Positions 45,513 through 54,350 of a stretch of 64,000 nt of DNA are shown in pieces. Source of the DNA: Psychromonas arctica DSM 14288. GTDB taxonomy: Bacteria > Pseudomonadota > Gammaproteobacteria > Enterobacterales > Psychromonadaceae. The translations under genes and the position numbers were made by a program. The stretch's first letter is position 1. Every line of letters begins with the position of its first letter. The stretch spans positions 1 to 64,000 of the forward strand of contig NZ_KI519481.1 of the NCBI RefSeq assembly GCF_000482725.1, read 5' to 3'. Below the pieces are notes generated by a model. That model searched no databases. It was not told the origin of the DNA and saw only the letters and a list, made by a program, of their open reading frames with translations.

Positions 45513-46469
45513 ATGCAAGAGCCTGAAAATAATCAACAAAAGTGGTTATCTGGTTTTATGAAAGAAACCTTTAAAGAGCAAAAAAGAACTCGTCGCTGGG
45601 GGATATTTTTTAAACTGTTAACTTTTACCTATTTATTCGTGGCACTGTTTTTATTTATGAACACGGGGGTGTTAGATAAAGATCAGAAAAATCAACAACC
45701 TCATACTGCTATGGTGGTGGTAAATGGTGTGATTGCAGCTGATAAAGAAGCTAACGCTAATAATATTGTGAGTGCTTTAAGAGCGGCTTTTAAAAATGAA
45801 CAATCAAAAGCGGTGATGTTGGTTATTAATAGTCCCGGCGGTAGCCCTGTGCAATCCGGTTATGTAAACGATGAAATTAAACGGTTACGTGGCATTTATC
45901 CTAATAAAAAACTATACGCTGTTATCGCTGAGTTAGGAGCGTCGGGTGGATATTATATGGCCGTAGCAGCGGATCAAATCTATGCGGACAAATCCAGTTT
46001 AGTGGGGTCGATTGGTGTTACTGCATCGAGCTTTGGTTTTGTTGATTTGATGGAGAAAGTGGGCGTTGAACGCCGTCATTATACTTCTGGTGAACATAAA
46101 GCATTTTTAGACCCTTTTTCGCCCGCTAAAGTGGAAGAAGCTGAGTTCTGGCAAGGGGTGTTAGATAGTACGCATCAACAGTTTATTAAGGTGGTAGAGG
46201 AAGGGCGTGGCGACCGTTTAGTTAAGGATAATAAAGATCTTTATTCTGGTTTGATTTGGAATGGTGAGCAAGCGTTAGCGTTAGGTTTAATTGATGGTTT
46301 AGGTAGCCCTGGTTACGTTGCAAGGGAGGTGATTAAAGCGGAAGAGATTGTTGATTATTCGTTTAAAGAATCAAAATTAGAAAGCTTTACTAAAAGCCTC
46401 GGTTTATCGATCGGTGAAGGGGTAGGTGAGTTGCTTAGTACATCAAACGGTTCGCTAACGTTAAGGTAA
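45513..46469 (+). CDS. Signal-peptide-peptidase-like S49 serine protease
   Basis: 318 residues. One membrane anchor (~33-52), then an S49 domain. The catalytic Ser is expected in IAELGASGGYYMAVAADQIY and the Lys in YTSGEHKAFLDPFSPAK; SLVGSIGVTASSFGF is also typical. The length matches the short SppA form. It should cleave signal peptides or membrane-protein fragments in the membrane. Followed directly by a repeat island. Confidence 0.88.
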   Translation: MQEPENNQQKWLSGFMKETFKEQKRTRRWGIFFKLLTFTYLFVALFLFMNTGVLDKDQKNQQPHTAMVVVNGVIAADKEANANNIVSALRAAFKNEQSKAVMLVINSPGGSPVQSGYVNDEIKRLRGIYPNKKLYAVIAELGASGGYYMAVAADQIYADKSSLVGSIGVTASSFGFVDLMEKVGVERRHYTSGEHKAFLDPFSPAKVEEAEFWQGVLDSTHQQFIKVVEEGRGDRLVKDNKDLYSGLIWNGEQALALGLIDGLGSPGYVAREVIKAEEIVDYSFKESKLESFTKSLGLSIGEGVGELLSTSNGSLTLR

Positions 46470-46507
46470 AATGCTTTTTGAACACAAAGCAAGAGAAAAA
46501 AGCATTT

Positions 46508-46540
46508 AACCACGAAGGCACGAAGGGTGAAGAAGGTAAG
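46508..46540. repeat. R2 repeat, left end only
   Basis: AACCACGAAGGCACGAAGGG and TGAAGAAGGTAAG, without the right end. R1 copy B follows ~30 bases later, the same arrangement as at 42122-42187. Confidence 0.6.
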
Positions 46541-46570
46541 CCAAAAGCAATTACTTTGCTATTTAAGTTC

Positions 46571-46886
46571 TTTAGCTTTCGTCTTTGCTCATTGATGCAT
46601 CTTGGTGTTTATTTGCAGCGTATTTCGCCCTGACGGCGATCTTCTTTCTCTTATCAGAAGAGAAAGAAGCAAAGAGACTGACACCGAGCATTTTCTTCTC
46701 TAAACCAGCAGTTTATTTTAACCGTACCAGCTCTTACGGTACGTCCCTGTACCGAACGAGCTTAAGACAAACGTCCTGTTTGTCTTTACTAAAATAAGCT
46801 GTTGGCTTAGGAAAATTTAACGGTGGGATTTTGTTGTTGTGTTTGGGCTAGGGCGTTTTGTAGATAATGGCTTCTTCTTTAAAATA
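46571..46886 (-). repeat. R1 structured repeat, copy B
   Basis: Nearly identical to copy A. H2 spans 46729-46762 and H1 46764-46786 (arms AAGACAAAC / GTTTGTCTT). Differences include the H2 loop: read on the minus strand it is AGGGAC here and AGGAAC in copy A. The 70-codon frame inside is an artefact of the repeat. Confidence 0.75.
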
Positions 46887-46910
46887 AAAAGTCAAAAGCA
46901 TAAAGCAATT

Positions 46911-47024
46911 AACCACGAAGGCTCGAAGGAGGGAGAAGGGTAGATCAAAGGCGTTATAAATAATGCCCATATTTCAATCTTTATTTTATGTTTTCGATGT
47001 AGCTTAGTGGTTTAGTGATTGCTT
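46911..47024. repeat. R2 repeat, degenerate copy
   Basis: AACCACGAAGGCTCGAAGG at the left end; the right end is decayed (TCGATGTAGCTTAGTGG then GATTGC). It completes the R2-R1-R2 arrangement seen at the other locus. Confidence 0.5.
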
Positions 47025-47194
47025 CAATTTTTAAATTCATGCCTTACTTTTGCATTCAATTCATATTACTAAGCTAATCAGATTATTTTTCATGCAACAA
47101 ATGAAAATAGTTACGCACTTTTGGCCAAGACAACTTGCACAACCGCAAGCAACTATTTACCCTTATGGCATTAGATAATGACAGGACATAAAAG

Positions 47195-47740
47195 ATGAGC
47201 ACGGAATCACTAGCACTAATCAAAAACAGTATCAAAAGCATCGACGATTATCCGTTGCCAGGTATTACATTCAGAGACATTACCAGCTTGATTGAAAATG
47301 GTGCTGCTTTTGCTGCTACGATTGAATTATTCAAAGCTCGTTACAACAACCAAAAAATCGATAAAATAGTCGGCACGGAAGCGCGTGGCTTTATTTTTGG
47401 TGCGCCATTAGCCGCAGCTTTAGGGGCAGGTTTTGTACCGGTTCGTAAACCTAACAAACTACCTCGTGAAACTATCGAAGAACACTATGAGTTAGAATAT
47501 GGTAACGATACTTTGCAGATCCATAAAGATGCCATTAAACAAGGCGAAAAAGTATTATTGATAGATGATCTATTAGCCACTGGCGGAACAGCTGAAGCAT
47601 CGGTTAAATTAATTCAACGTTTAGGTGGTGAAGTGATTGAAGCTGCTTTTGTTATTTCCTTACCAGATTTACATGGCGAAGATAAATTATCCACAATGTC
47701 GATTCCTGTTTTCTCTTTGATTGAATATGCGGGTGAATAA
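47195..47740 (+). CDS. apt: Adenine phosphoribosyltransferase
   Basis: Salvages adenine to AMP with PRPP. 181 residues. [45 protein letters not shown] and the PRPP-binding [16 protein letters not shown] are diagnostic. AGGA lies upstream of the ATG. Three bases separate it from dnaX; apt-dnaX-ybaB is a conserved order. Confidence 0.96.
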   Translation: MSTESLALIKNSIKSIDDYPLPGITFRDITSLIENGAAFAATIELFKARYNNQKIDKIVGTEARGFIFGAPLAAALGAGFVPVRKPNKLPRETIEEHYELEYGNDTLQIHKDAIKQGEKVLLIDDLLATGGTAEASVKLIQRLGGEVIEAAFVISLPDLHGEDKLSTMSIPVFSLIEYAGE

Positions 47741-47743
47741 TTA

Positions 47744-50398
47744 GTGAGCTATCAAGTTTTAGCACGAAAGTGGCGACCACAAACTTTTAAAGAAGTGATT
47801 GGGCAACCCCATGTATTAACCGCATTGGAAAATGGGTTAGCACAAGATCGCGTCCACCATGCCTATTTATTCAGTGGCACGCGTGGTGTTGGTAAAACAA
47901 CTATCGCTCGTATTTTAGCAAAAAGCTTAAACTGTGAAGTAGGGGTTACTGCAACACCCTGTGGAAAGTGTGCGAATTGCCAAGCGATTGATCAAGGGCG
48001 ATTTGTAGATTTATTAGAAATCGATGCTGCTTCTCGTACTAAAGTGGATGATACCCGTGAATTATTAGATAACGTGCAATATAAACCGGCGCAAGGGCGT
48101 TATAAGGTTTATTTAATCGATGAAGTGCACATGTTATCTAAGCACAGCTTTAATGCATTATTAAAAACCTTAGAAGAGCCGCCTGAGTATGTAAAATTTT
48201 TACTAGCAACGACGGATCCGCAAAAGTTACCAATCACTGTATTATCTCGATGCCTACAGTTTCATTTAAAAGCGATTTTACCAGAGCAAATAGAGCATCA
48301 ATTAGCCGAAATCTTAAAGCATGAAAAAGCAACCTTTGAGCAAGCTGCATTAGGTGTTATTGCAAAAGCCGCTGATGGTAGTATGCGAGATGCATTGAGT
48401 TTAACGGATCAAGCCTTAGCATTCGGTGCAGGACATATTGAATATGCCGCCGTACTTAAAATGTTGGGTACGATAGACCAATCTCATTTACATTATTTAC
48501 TGCATTTCATTGCTTCGGGTAATAGCCAAAAAGTATTTGAAAAAATTCAAGAGTTTGTGCATTTAGGAGCCGATTTCTCAGCATTACATCAAGAGCTGGC
48601 GAGTCTGTGTCATCAAATTGCATTAATTCAACTACAGCTTAATGCTAATGTCAGCAAAAAAAGTGCAGTGCAGCTGCTCGCTGAGCGCTTAACACCTGAA
48701 GAAGTTCAGTTATTTTATCAAATCGCAGTACAAGGGTTTAAAGATTACGCCTATGCGCCAAACGGAAAAATCGCATTAGAGATGACTGTGATGCGTTTGT
48801 TGGCGTTTAAACCCGCCAATTATGTTGATATTGATGAATCAATGTTGGAACAGGTCAATCAAAATCAGCCTGAATTACCTGCTGTATCAAATACAATAGC
48901 AAGCGCAAAAGCTGAATCAGAACAGCATTTATCACCTCAGTCAGCACCGACGATTGCCACTGCACCTATTGTTGAAACTGCGCAAGCGCTAACAGCCGCT
49001 CCTGCTTCAGAGCCCAGTACTATTGAGTCTAATATTGTTGAGCCTAAAATTGGTGAACCTAATATTAACGAGCGTGATGTTACCGACAATAGCGCAACTA
49101 CACCTACTAGAACACCTTCTGATGCAGTCAATTCAGAAATCGTTACTGGGCAACCCATTGAACAAGCTTCATCTGCAGACTATCAACAATACTCGAATGC
49201 GGAAGTTGAGCAATATCATACAAACCCAGAACAACATCATCAAGCTACTAATTATCAGCCTGTAACGCAAGACAATAACCCTGAAAATAATATAGCGCAT
49301 CATGCTGTGGCACCGGTTACTTCGACGGTGGCTGACACAAGTCAATCTCGCAACATGTTACGTAGTCATCGTTTGAAAAGAGAGGCGTTAAAAAAGACTG
49401 AAGCGGCAACTGAACAACAATCATCGAACATTCATGATCGGTCTGTCGCAGCAGTAACAACACCTACCCCTCAAAAAAGTGTAGAAGTGACGAAAGCTAG
49501 AGCGCCTGAAATGGCGGCGAAAGCAGGAGATAAAGTTACAGCGCAATCACAGCCGCCAGTGAAAGCGAGTAATGAGCAAGAATTACCCCCGTTGAGTAGC
49601 TATCAGGAGCAGCCTCCTCAAGGTGATTATAACGAATATGATGCTGGTGGTTATTTTGACCAACAAGCACCGAATATGCCTGAAGAGTATGCGCCACAAA
49701 ACAATTATTCAGGTGATTCAGTATCAGCAAAAGATCACTCGGCAGATGCTGCAAACGATCATAATATAGCTCCGCTTGTGAATGCTAATCCGGCACAATC
49801 TATTCAGCCTAAGCCTGTTCAAGAAAAGCCTGTCAAACAAACGGTTCAAGCACCTATTCAACCAGTGCAATCTCAACAGAGCCCGCCTCAAGCGATCGTC
49901 AATAATGATATTTCAGCACTCAATACGGGGCAGCATAATGCCACGGATGTTGAACTGATTGGTAACAATAACTTACAAACACTTGAGATTGATATCGCGA
50001 GTTATGTCGAAGACAAGATGACCGATGAATGGTTCTTAGCAATTAAAGCAATGCAGTTGGTGGGGTTTGAAAAGCTATTAGCGAAGAGTACGGTGATGCA
50101 AAAAAACGAACAACATATTCAGCTAACGTTGCATGAATCACAACAACATTTACTAAATAACCAAAGCTTATGTGAAGATTTAAAAGCTAAACTGCGTGAT
50201 TATTACGGGCAACAGTTCAATATTACTATTGAAGCGGGTAATGTAGCAGGCAGCCATACACCGATGGAATTAGAAAAAATCGTTTATCAGCAATATTTAG
50301 ATAATGCCAAATTATCGATTAAAAATGATCCAATTGTACAAACCTTTGTGCGAGATTATGCCGCAAAGGTCTATGAAAATAGTGTAGTGCCGTTATAA
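47744..50398 (+). CDS. dnaX: DNA polymerase III tau/gamma subunit with very long linker
   Basis: Clamp-loader subunit. 884 residues against 643 in E. coli, GTG start. AAA+ domain with P-loop GTRGVGKTT (45-53), zinc Cys at ~64, 73, 76 and 79, LIDEVHMLSKHSFNALLKTLEEPP and the lid/collar domains to ~370. Residues ~390-740 are a low-complexity linker rich in Gln, Pro, Ala, Ser and Thr. The conserved tau C-terminal domain V (binding the polymerase) begins at ~745 (EIDIASYVEDKMTDEWFLAI). A slippery A AAA AAG in frame at 49390-49396 suggests a short gamma form. Followed by ybaB. Confidence 0.95.
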   Translation: MSYQVLARKWRPQTFKEVIGQPHVLTALENGLAQDRVHHAYLFSGTRGVGKTTIARILAKSLNCEVGVTATPCGKCANCQAIDQGRFVDLLEIDAASRTKVDDTRELLDNVQYKPAQGRYKVYLIDEVHMLSKHSFNALLKTLEEPPEYVKFLLATTDPQKLPITVLSRCLQFHLKAILPEQIEHQLAEILKHEKATFEQAALGVIAKAADGSMRDALSLTDQALAFGAGHIEYAAVLKMLGTIDQSHLHYLLHFIASGNSQKVFEKIQEFVHLGADFSALHQELASLCHQIALIQLQLNANVSKKSAVQLLAERLTPEEVQLFYQIAVQGFKDYAYAPNGKIALEMTVMRLLAFKPANYVDIDESMLEQVNQNQPELPAVSNTIASAKAESEQHLSPQSAPTIATAPIVETAQALTAAPASEPSTIESNIVEPKIGEPNINERDVTDNSATTPTRTPSDAVNSEIVTGQPIEQASSADYQQYSNAEVEQYHTNPEQHHQATNYQPVTQDNNPENNIAHHAVAPVTSTVADTSQSRNMLRSHRLKREALKKTEAATEQQSSNIHDRSVAAVTTPTPQKSVEVTKARAPEMAAKAGDKVTAQSQPPVKASNEQELPPLSSYQEQPPQGDYNEYDAGGYFDQQAPNMPEEYAPQNNYSGDSVSAKDHSADAANDHNIAPLVNANPAQSIQPKPVQEKPVKQTVQAPIQPVQSQQSPPQAIVNNDISALNTGQHNATDVELIGNNNLQTLEIDIASYVEDKMTDEWFLAIKAMQLVGFEKLLAKSTVMQKNEQHIQLTLHESQQHLLNNQSLCEDLKAKLRDYYGQQFNITIEAGNVAGSHTPMELEKIVYQQYLDNAKLSIKNDPIVQTFVRDYAAKVYENSVVPL
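49390..49401 (+). promoter_or_regulatory. Probable programmed -1 frameshift site in dnaX
   Basis: Zero-frame codons TTA AAA AAG contain the heptamer A AAA AAG. A -1 slip would add one codon (GAC) and then stop at TGA 49399-49401, giving a gamma protein of ~552 residues. This reproduces the E. coli arrangement (one codon, then TGA). A GAGAGG lies just 5' but closer to the heptamer than in E. coli. Confidence 0.65.
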
Positions 50399-50436
50399 TC
50401 GGACACATTAACCTTAACTTATAAAAGAGAGAAATT

Positions 50437-50766
50437 ATGTTTAGTAAAGGCGGAATGGGCGACTTAATGAAAAAAGCCCAAGAAATGCAAGAAAATATGA
50501 AAAAAGCACAAGCTGAAATTGCCAATACTGAAGTTGTTGGTGAGTCAGGTGCTGGCTTAGTAAAAATTACATTATTAGGTAACCATAATGTACGTAAGGT
50601 TGAGATCGACCCAAGCTTACTAGAAGACGATAAAGATATGCTTGAAGATTTAGTTGCAGCAGCAATGAACGATGCAGTACGTCGTGTTGAAGAAGTAAAC
50701 AAAAGCAAAATGAGTGGTTTAACAGGTGGTATGGATTTACCGCCAGGTTTTAAAATGCCTTTTTAG
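50437..50766 (+). CDS. ybaB: Nucleoid-associated protein YbaB/EbfC
   Basis: 109 residues, DNA-binding dimer. [66 protein letters not shown] and the C-terminal [12 protein letters not shown] are typical. GAGAG precedes the ATG. In most gammaproteobacteria recR follows immediately; here repeat-rich DNA follows instead. Confidence 0.95.
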   Translation: MFSKGGMGDLMKKAQEMQENMKKAQAEIANTEVVGESGAGLVKITLLGNHNVRKVEIDPSLLEDDKDMLEDLVAAAMNDAVRRVEEVNKSKMSGLTGGMDLPPGFKMPF

Positions 50767-50787
50767 GCTAAATTAAAACCAATAATT

Positions 50788-50824
50788 TGGCTCTCATTCC
50801 CTTTACTGTGAATAGCGAGAGCCA
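50788..50824 (+). terminator. Hairpin after ybaB
   Basis: TGGCTCTC (50788-50795) and GAGAGCCA (50817-50824), a long loop, then TTTAT. Likely end of the apt-dnaX-ybaB transcript. Confidence 0.6.
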
Positions 50825-51199
50825 TTTATAGCATTCTCTCATCACTACCACTTTAAATTTTAAAACCTTTTACTATCAATCACCTAGTAATATTCATTTC
50901 TCACATTCTAAAATAGTTATCCTTTTCTTATCACTTTGCATGTGACTAGATATTGCTACCCGATATCGCCACAACAAAACCATTACCACTGTGGACGAAC
51001 AAACCCAGCGTAAAGATTTCCCAAGCTAAAACTAAAGCAAAACTATCAAACTAAAAGCAGTATTCACACGCAGAGAATTTGGAACGAGGCAACCCGAGTT
51101 TTTGTAACACAAACAATGCAAGTGCAATTTATTTGCAGAAGCATGGTAGTCAATTAATCCCTTTCAATTTACAAACTAAGTCGATCAACGTGGCTGCAA

Positions 51200-51460
51200 T
51201 ATCCCCACCGTAAAGTTTTCCCAAGTCATCCATTCCTTTTAGCAAAGCCAAACAGGACGTTTGGCTTAAGCTCATTCAGCACATGGATGTGCTGTATGAG
51301 CTGATGCGTTAAAAAAGGAATTGATTACTTGGAGCAGAAAACGATCCGGTGTCAGTCTCTTTGTCGCCTTTCTCTTCTGATAAGAGGAAGGCGTGCCGCC
51401 GACAGGGCGAAACCACTGCTAATAAATATCAAACAACTACGACGAGCAAAGACGAGCCAA
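51200..51460 (+). repeat. R1 structured repeat, copy C
   Basis: Same architecture as copies A/B in opposite orientation, but with a different sequence in the stems. Enclosing stem CCAAGTCATC (51221-51230) with GATTACTTGG (51323-51332) and ATTCCTTTT (51232-51240) with AAAAGGAAT (51313-51321). H1 51245-51267 (AAGCCAAAC / GTTTGGCTT, loop AGGAC). H2 51269-51302 (loop ATGGAT). H3 51365-51393 (CGCCTTTCTCTT / AAGAGGAAGGCG, loop CTGAT). H4 TCGCC/GGCGA follows. Confidence 0.75.
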
Positions 51461-52142
51461 AATCTTAGACAAACATATCAAAGCAATGAATTCTCATGGA
51501 GAAAATTTCCCTGCCAGCCATGTTATTTCAGCGCCGATTATTAACATCTGACTAGCAAATTTATAGTGCAGTGATAAGCAGAGCAGTGTTGTAATTTGTT
51601 TCTTTTAGCCATTTTTTTGATTGCTTTGGAGTAGTCATTAATTCGAGGTGTTTATAAGTCTGATCGCACCTACTCAAAAAAAGTCGCTGACGCTTCACTA
51701 CCTCAGTACGATCATATTTATAATGCACTATTTCTAATAAAGCCACTTTTGATAGGTTATCGCTAACTGTCTTTTTATTACCTCCAATGCTTTTGGAATA
51801 AGTTCGATCTCACGAGAAGGTGCAGGTGTTTTAGTGAATTTTAGTTTTCCTTTTCAGTCAATATTACATTTACAGTTGTATTATCTAAACCAATATCCTC
51901 CCAATCTAGTGCTTGGTTTCATAACGCACCATGTTAAAAAATGGATCATTTATTTTGTTGTACATGAATGACTGAGAGTCGTGACGTTAACTTATTCTGA
52001 CTGAATGGGGCAGACTTCTTATCTTCATTAAGCATTTTATATTTTTGTTTTGAATTAATTAATAAATTTTCTAATTAAAAAAACGCTATTGCAAAAAAAT
52101 ATAGATCTAGATCTTAAATACCATTATTCATATATGACTTGT

Positions 52143-52155
52143 GTTGATTGTATAT
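52143..52155 (+). promoter_or_regulatory. Motif shared by the kduI and IclR-gene upstream regions
   Basis: GTTGATTGTATAT occurs here, 42 bases before kduI, and again exactly at 55220-55232, upstream of the IclR gene. In the kduI copy it continues as AAATT and may include a -10 (TATAAA). Candidate shared operator or promoter element. Confidence 0.4.
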
Positions 52156-52196
52156 AAATTATTGGTATGGTTTATATATCAAATAGGAGTATAAAC

Positions 52197-53036
52197 ATGT
52201 TTATCAACTACAATAGCAACCCTGTCGACGCAAAATCATATGATACTCAGCGTTTACGTGATGAGTTTTTATCTGAAGATCTATTTATATCTGGTAGCGT
52301 GAATATGGTATATAGCCATATTGATCGAATTGTCGCCATTGGTATTTCCCCTACAGATCAAGTTTTAAAACTTGATGAATATGTCGATAAAAAGGCGTTT
52401 GGTACAGATTATTTTTTGCAAAGACGCGAGCTGGGGATCGTAAATTTAGGTGGGAAAGCGGAAGTTCGTTGCAAAGGAAATAGTTACCAACTTGAGCACC
52501 TAGACGCCCTATATCTTGGCAAAGACGAACAAGAGATTGAGTTTGAATCTCTAGATTCAGAGCAACCTTCAATACTTTATTGCTTAAGTGCGCCGGCTCA
52601 TCATACTTACCCGTCTATGTTAATCAAACAAGAAGATGCAAAGAAGGTCGAGTTAGGTACATTAGAAAATGCGAATGCCAGAGTCATTAATCAATATTTA
52701 CATCCTGATGTATTACCAACCTGCCAACTTTGCATGGGGATTACTCACCTTCAGGAAGGTAGTGTATGGAATACAATGCCTGCACATACGCATGAAAGAA
52801 GGATGGAAGCATACCTCTATTTTAATGTAAAACCATCCCAAGTGGTTTTTCATTTTATGGGGCAACCAAATGAAACACGCCATATTATTGTCCGTGATAA
52901 ACAATTAGTCCTGTCACCAAGTTGGTCTATTCATTCTGGTTGTGGCACTCAAAATTACAGTTTTATCTGGGGGATGCTAGGCGAAAATCAAACTTTCGAT
53001 GATATGGATTTTGTTGATATGGCTACTATTCGTTAA
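52197..53036 (+). CDS. kduI: 5-dehydro-4-deoxy-D-glucuronate isomerase
   Basis: Isomerises 5-keto-4-deoxyuronate to 2,5-diketo-3-deoxygluconate in pectin/polyuronate breakdown. 279 residues from the ATG at 52197 (TAGGAG upstream). Cupin fold with metal ligands in MPAHTHERRMEAYLYF (His, His, Glu) and a later His in SPSWSIHSGCGTQNYSFIWGMLGENQ. First gene of the polyuronate island; ends before a GC-rich hairpin and is separated from the rest of the cluster by an IS5-type relic. Confidence 0.94.
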   Translation: MFINYNSNPVDAKSYDTQRLRDEFLSEDLFISGSVNMVYSHIDRIVAIGISPTDQVLKLDEYVDKKAFGTDYFLQRRELGIVNLGGKAEVRCKGNSYQLEHLDALYLGKDEQEIEFESLDSEQPSILYCLSAPAHHTYPSMLIKQEDAKKVELGTLENANARVINQYLHPDVLPTCQLCMGITHLQEGSVWNTMPAHTHERRMEAYLYFNVKPSQVVFHFMGQPNETRHIIVRDKQLVLSPSWSIHSGCGTQNYSFIWGMLGENQTFDDMDFVDMATIR

Positions 53037-53050
53037 CAAAGTTGACTTAT

Positions 53051-53069
53051 CCTCCGGCTTAGCCGGAGG
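53051..53069 (+). terminator. GC-rich hairpin after kduI
   Basis: CCTCCGGC, loop TTA, GCCGGAGG. Very stable stem 14 bases after the kduI stop; no long T run follows (CTTATT). Confidence 0.65.
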
Positions 53070-53329
53070 CTTATTGGGTTATGCCTTGAAAGAATCAAAG
53101 TCACCCATAAGACGTATCACCTTTGAAACTTTAATGGATATCGATATTTATCCACTTCTTCAGATAAAAATATATTTATAAATCATATTTTTATCTGAAT
53201 TCGATCTCTTTAATTCTCGCTATTCAAGTGTCTCCTACTACCTCAGCAATTTTAGTTATTGATAGAGCATTTCAGTCGCAATACTTAATTAAGTGTATGT
53301 GATAAGAAATATAGTCAGTTTAGGTATTC

Positions 53330-53482
53330 TTAAGCCCAACTTAAGCCAATTAGAACCGAAATGGTGGTTATAGCTACACTTAAATTTATGATAAATAAAA
53401 TATTTTCTAAAGTAGTAGAATAATTTTTTTCTTCGATAGTCGTTTGAGAAGAATTTTCTGATTGTGATGTAATTAAATTCAT
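53330..53482 (-). CDS. Small single-pass membrane protein (50 residues)
   Basis: ATG at 53482 with CGGAG about 9 bases upstream, a good ribosome site. The product has a polar Ser/Thr/Glu-rich N-terminal half and one hydrophobic segment (ENILFIINLSVAITTISVLI) ending in GLSWA. No family recognised. The good start context and a coherent transmembrane helix argue for a real gene, but no conservation could be tested. Confidence 0.45.
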   Translation of the reverse strand: MNLITSQSENSSQTTIEEKNYSTTLENILFIINLSVAITTISVLIGLSWA

Positions 53483-53589
53483 AACTTTAACTCCGAATAA
53501 TATGATTTATATGTGAATTCAATTATCGTCTTTTTTTGTGACCTGTGTCAACATTAAAGTGTGATTTAGCTCGCTTAAAATTGTACAGG

Positions 53590-54260
53590 CATTAGGGCTT
53601 GTTGATTTTTCATATGCTGTTTTGAACACAATGATAGAGGTATATAATGGTTCTTTATAGGATGAGAGTGGACTGCCTTTCGCGCTATCTACCCAATGAG
53701 TGTGGTAACTGGATCATCGTATTTCGACGCTTTAATTTATGGTTTAAAAAGGTGTTTTACTTAATTTATTCAATTGGGTATCAAGTCATTAATATTCTGA
53801 ATGGTTATTTATTGATAGTAGTATTGTACGAGTTCACCAACAAGGAACGGATGCTGTAACAGATAGTCATGAAAAGAGAGGTAAAAGCAGAAGCGGTAAC
53901 TCAACTAAATTTTTTTCGCTAGACAGTTACGCTCTTCCTGTTCATCTCGAATTATCCGGTGGTCAATCACACGCTCTTACCCATGCAGAAAAGCTTATAG
54001 ATGAATCACCTTTATCAAGATATATTGTTGCTGATATAGGCTATGATAGTGAAAAATTTACAACATATATACAAGAAAAAGGTGAAGCTCCGGTCTTTAC
54101 TAGACGAATAGGGAGTGATGATATCGATTGGTATCTGTATAAACATCGTCATTTAGTCGAAAATGCTTTTAGCAGAACAAGAGCTACCGAGTAATAGCAA
54201 CGAAATGCGATAAATTAGAGCAAAACTTTGCGTGTATGGTTGCCCATATTACTCACTAGG
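53590..54260 (+). pseudogene. IS5-family (IS427/IS1031-like) transposase relic
   Basis: Fragments in shifted frames match IS5-type transposases: RYLPNECGNWIIVFRRFNLW (compare W-R-DLP-GPW-TVY-RFNRW) near 53690, SYALPVHLELSGGQSHALTH then AEKLIDESPLSRYIVADIGY near 53925-54040, and DDIDWYLYKHRHLVENAF near 54118-54170, ending in stops at 54190. Frameshifts and internal losses show it is dead. A GGGCTTGTTGA near 53597 may be its left terminal repeat. Confidence 0.7.
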
Positions 54261-54350
54261 ACGTGACTTCCAATGCATTGAATAATTTTAAGCACGAAAT
54301 ATCAACATCCTAGTGTCCAATGCACAACAACTAAAATTATAATCGGAGTG

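Larger units (their letters stand above)
50767..52196. other. Long intergenic region: repeat-derived DNA and an uncertain small frame
   Basis: 1430 bp. It contains R1 copy C, an upstream stretch (51138-51200) also seen before the R1 partial at 60722 (TTAATCCC-TTCAATT-ACAAACTA), and a possible 5' R1 remnant near 51001-51030 (TTTCCCAAGCTAAA). A minus-strand GTG frame at 51561-51746 (61 codons, HYKYDRTEVVKRQRLFLSRC) has no clear ribosome site or family and is left uncalled. The remainder up to kduI is AT-rich and holds its promoter. Confidence 0.5.
53037..54350. other. Gap between kduI and the IclR gene
   Basis: 1314 bp holding the kduI terminator hairpin, a small minus-strand membrane-protein frame (53330-53482) and an IS5-family transposase relic (about 53590-54260). 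The other stretches show no features I can support. Confidence 0.5.

Noticed and set aside
51561-51746. 61-codon minus-strand frame
   Set aside because: GTG start without a clear ribosome site, no family match I recognise, in repeat-rich DNA. Left uncalled, though it could be a real small gene.
53647-53859. 70-codon plus-strand frame
   Set aside because: Matches a shifted reading of an IS5-type transposase; included in the relic instead.
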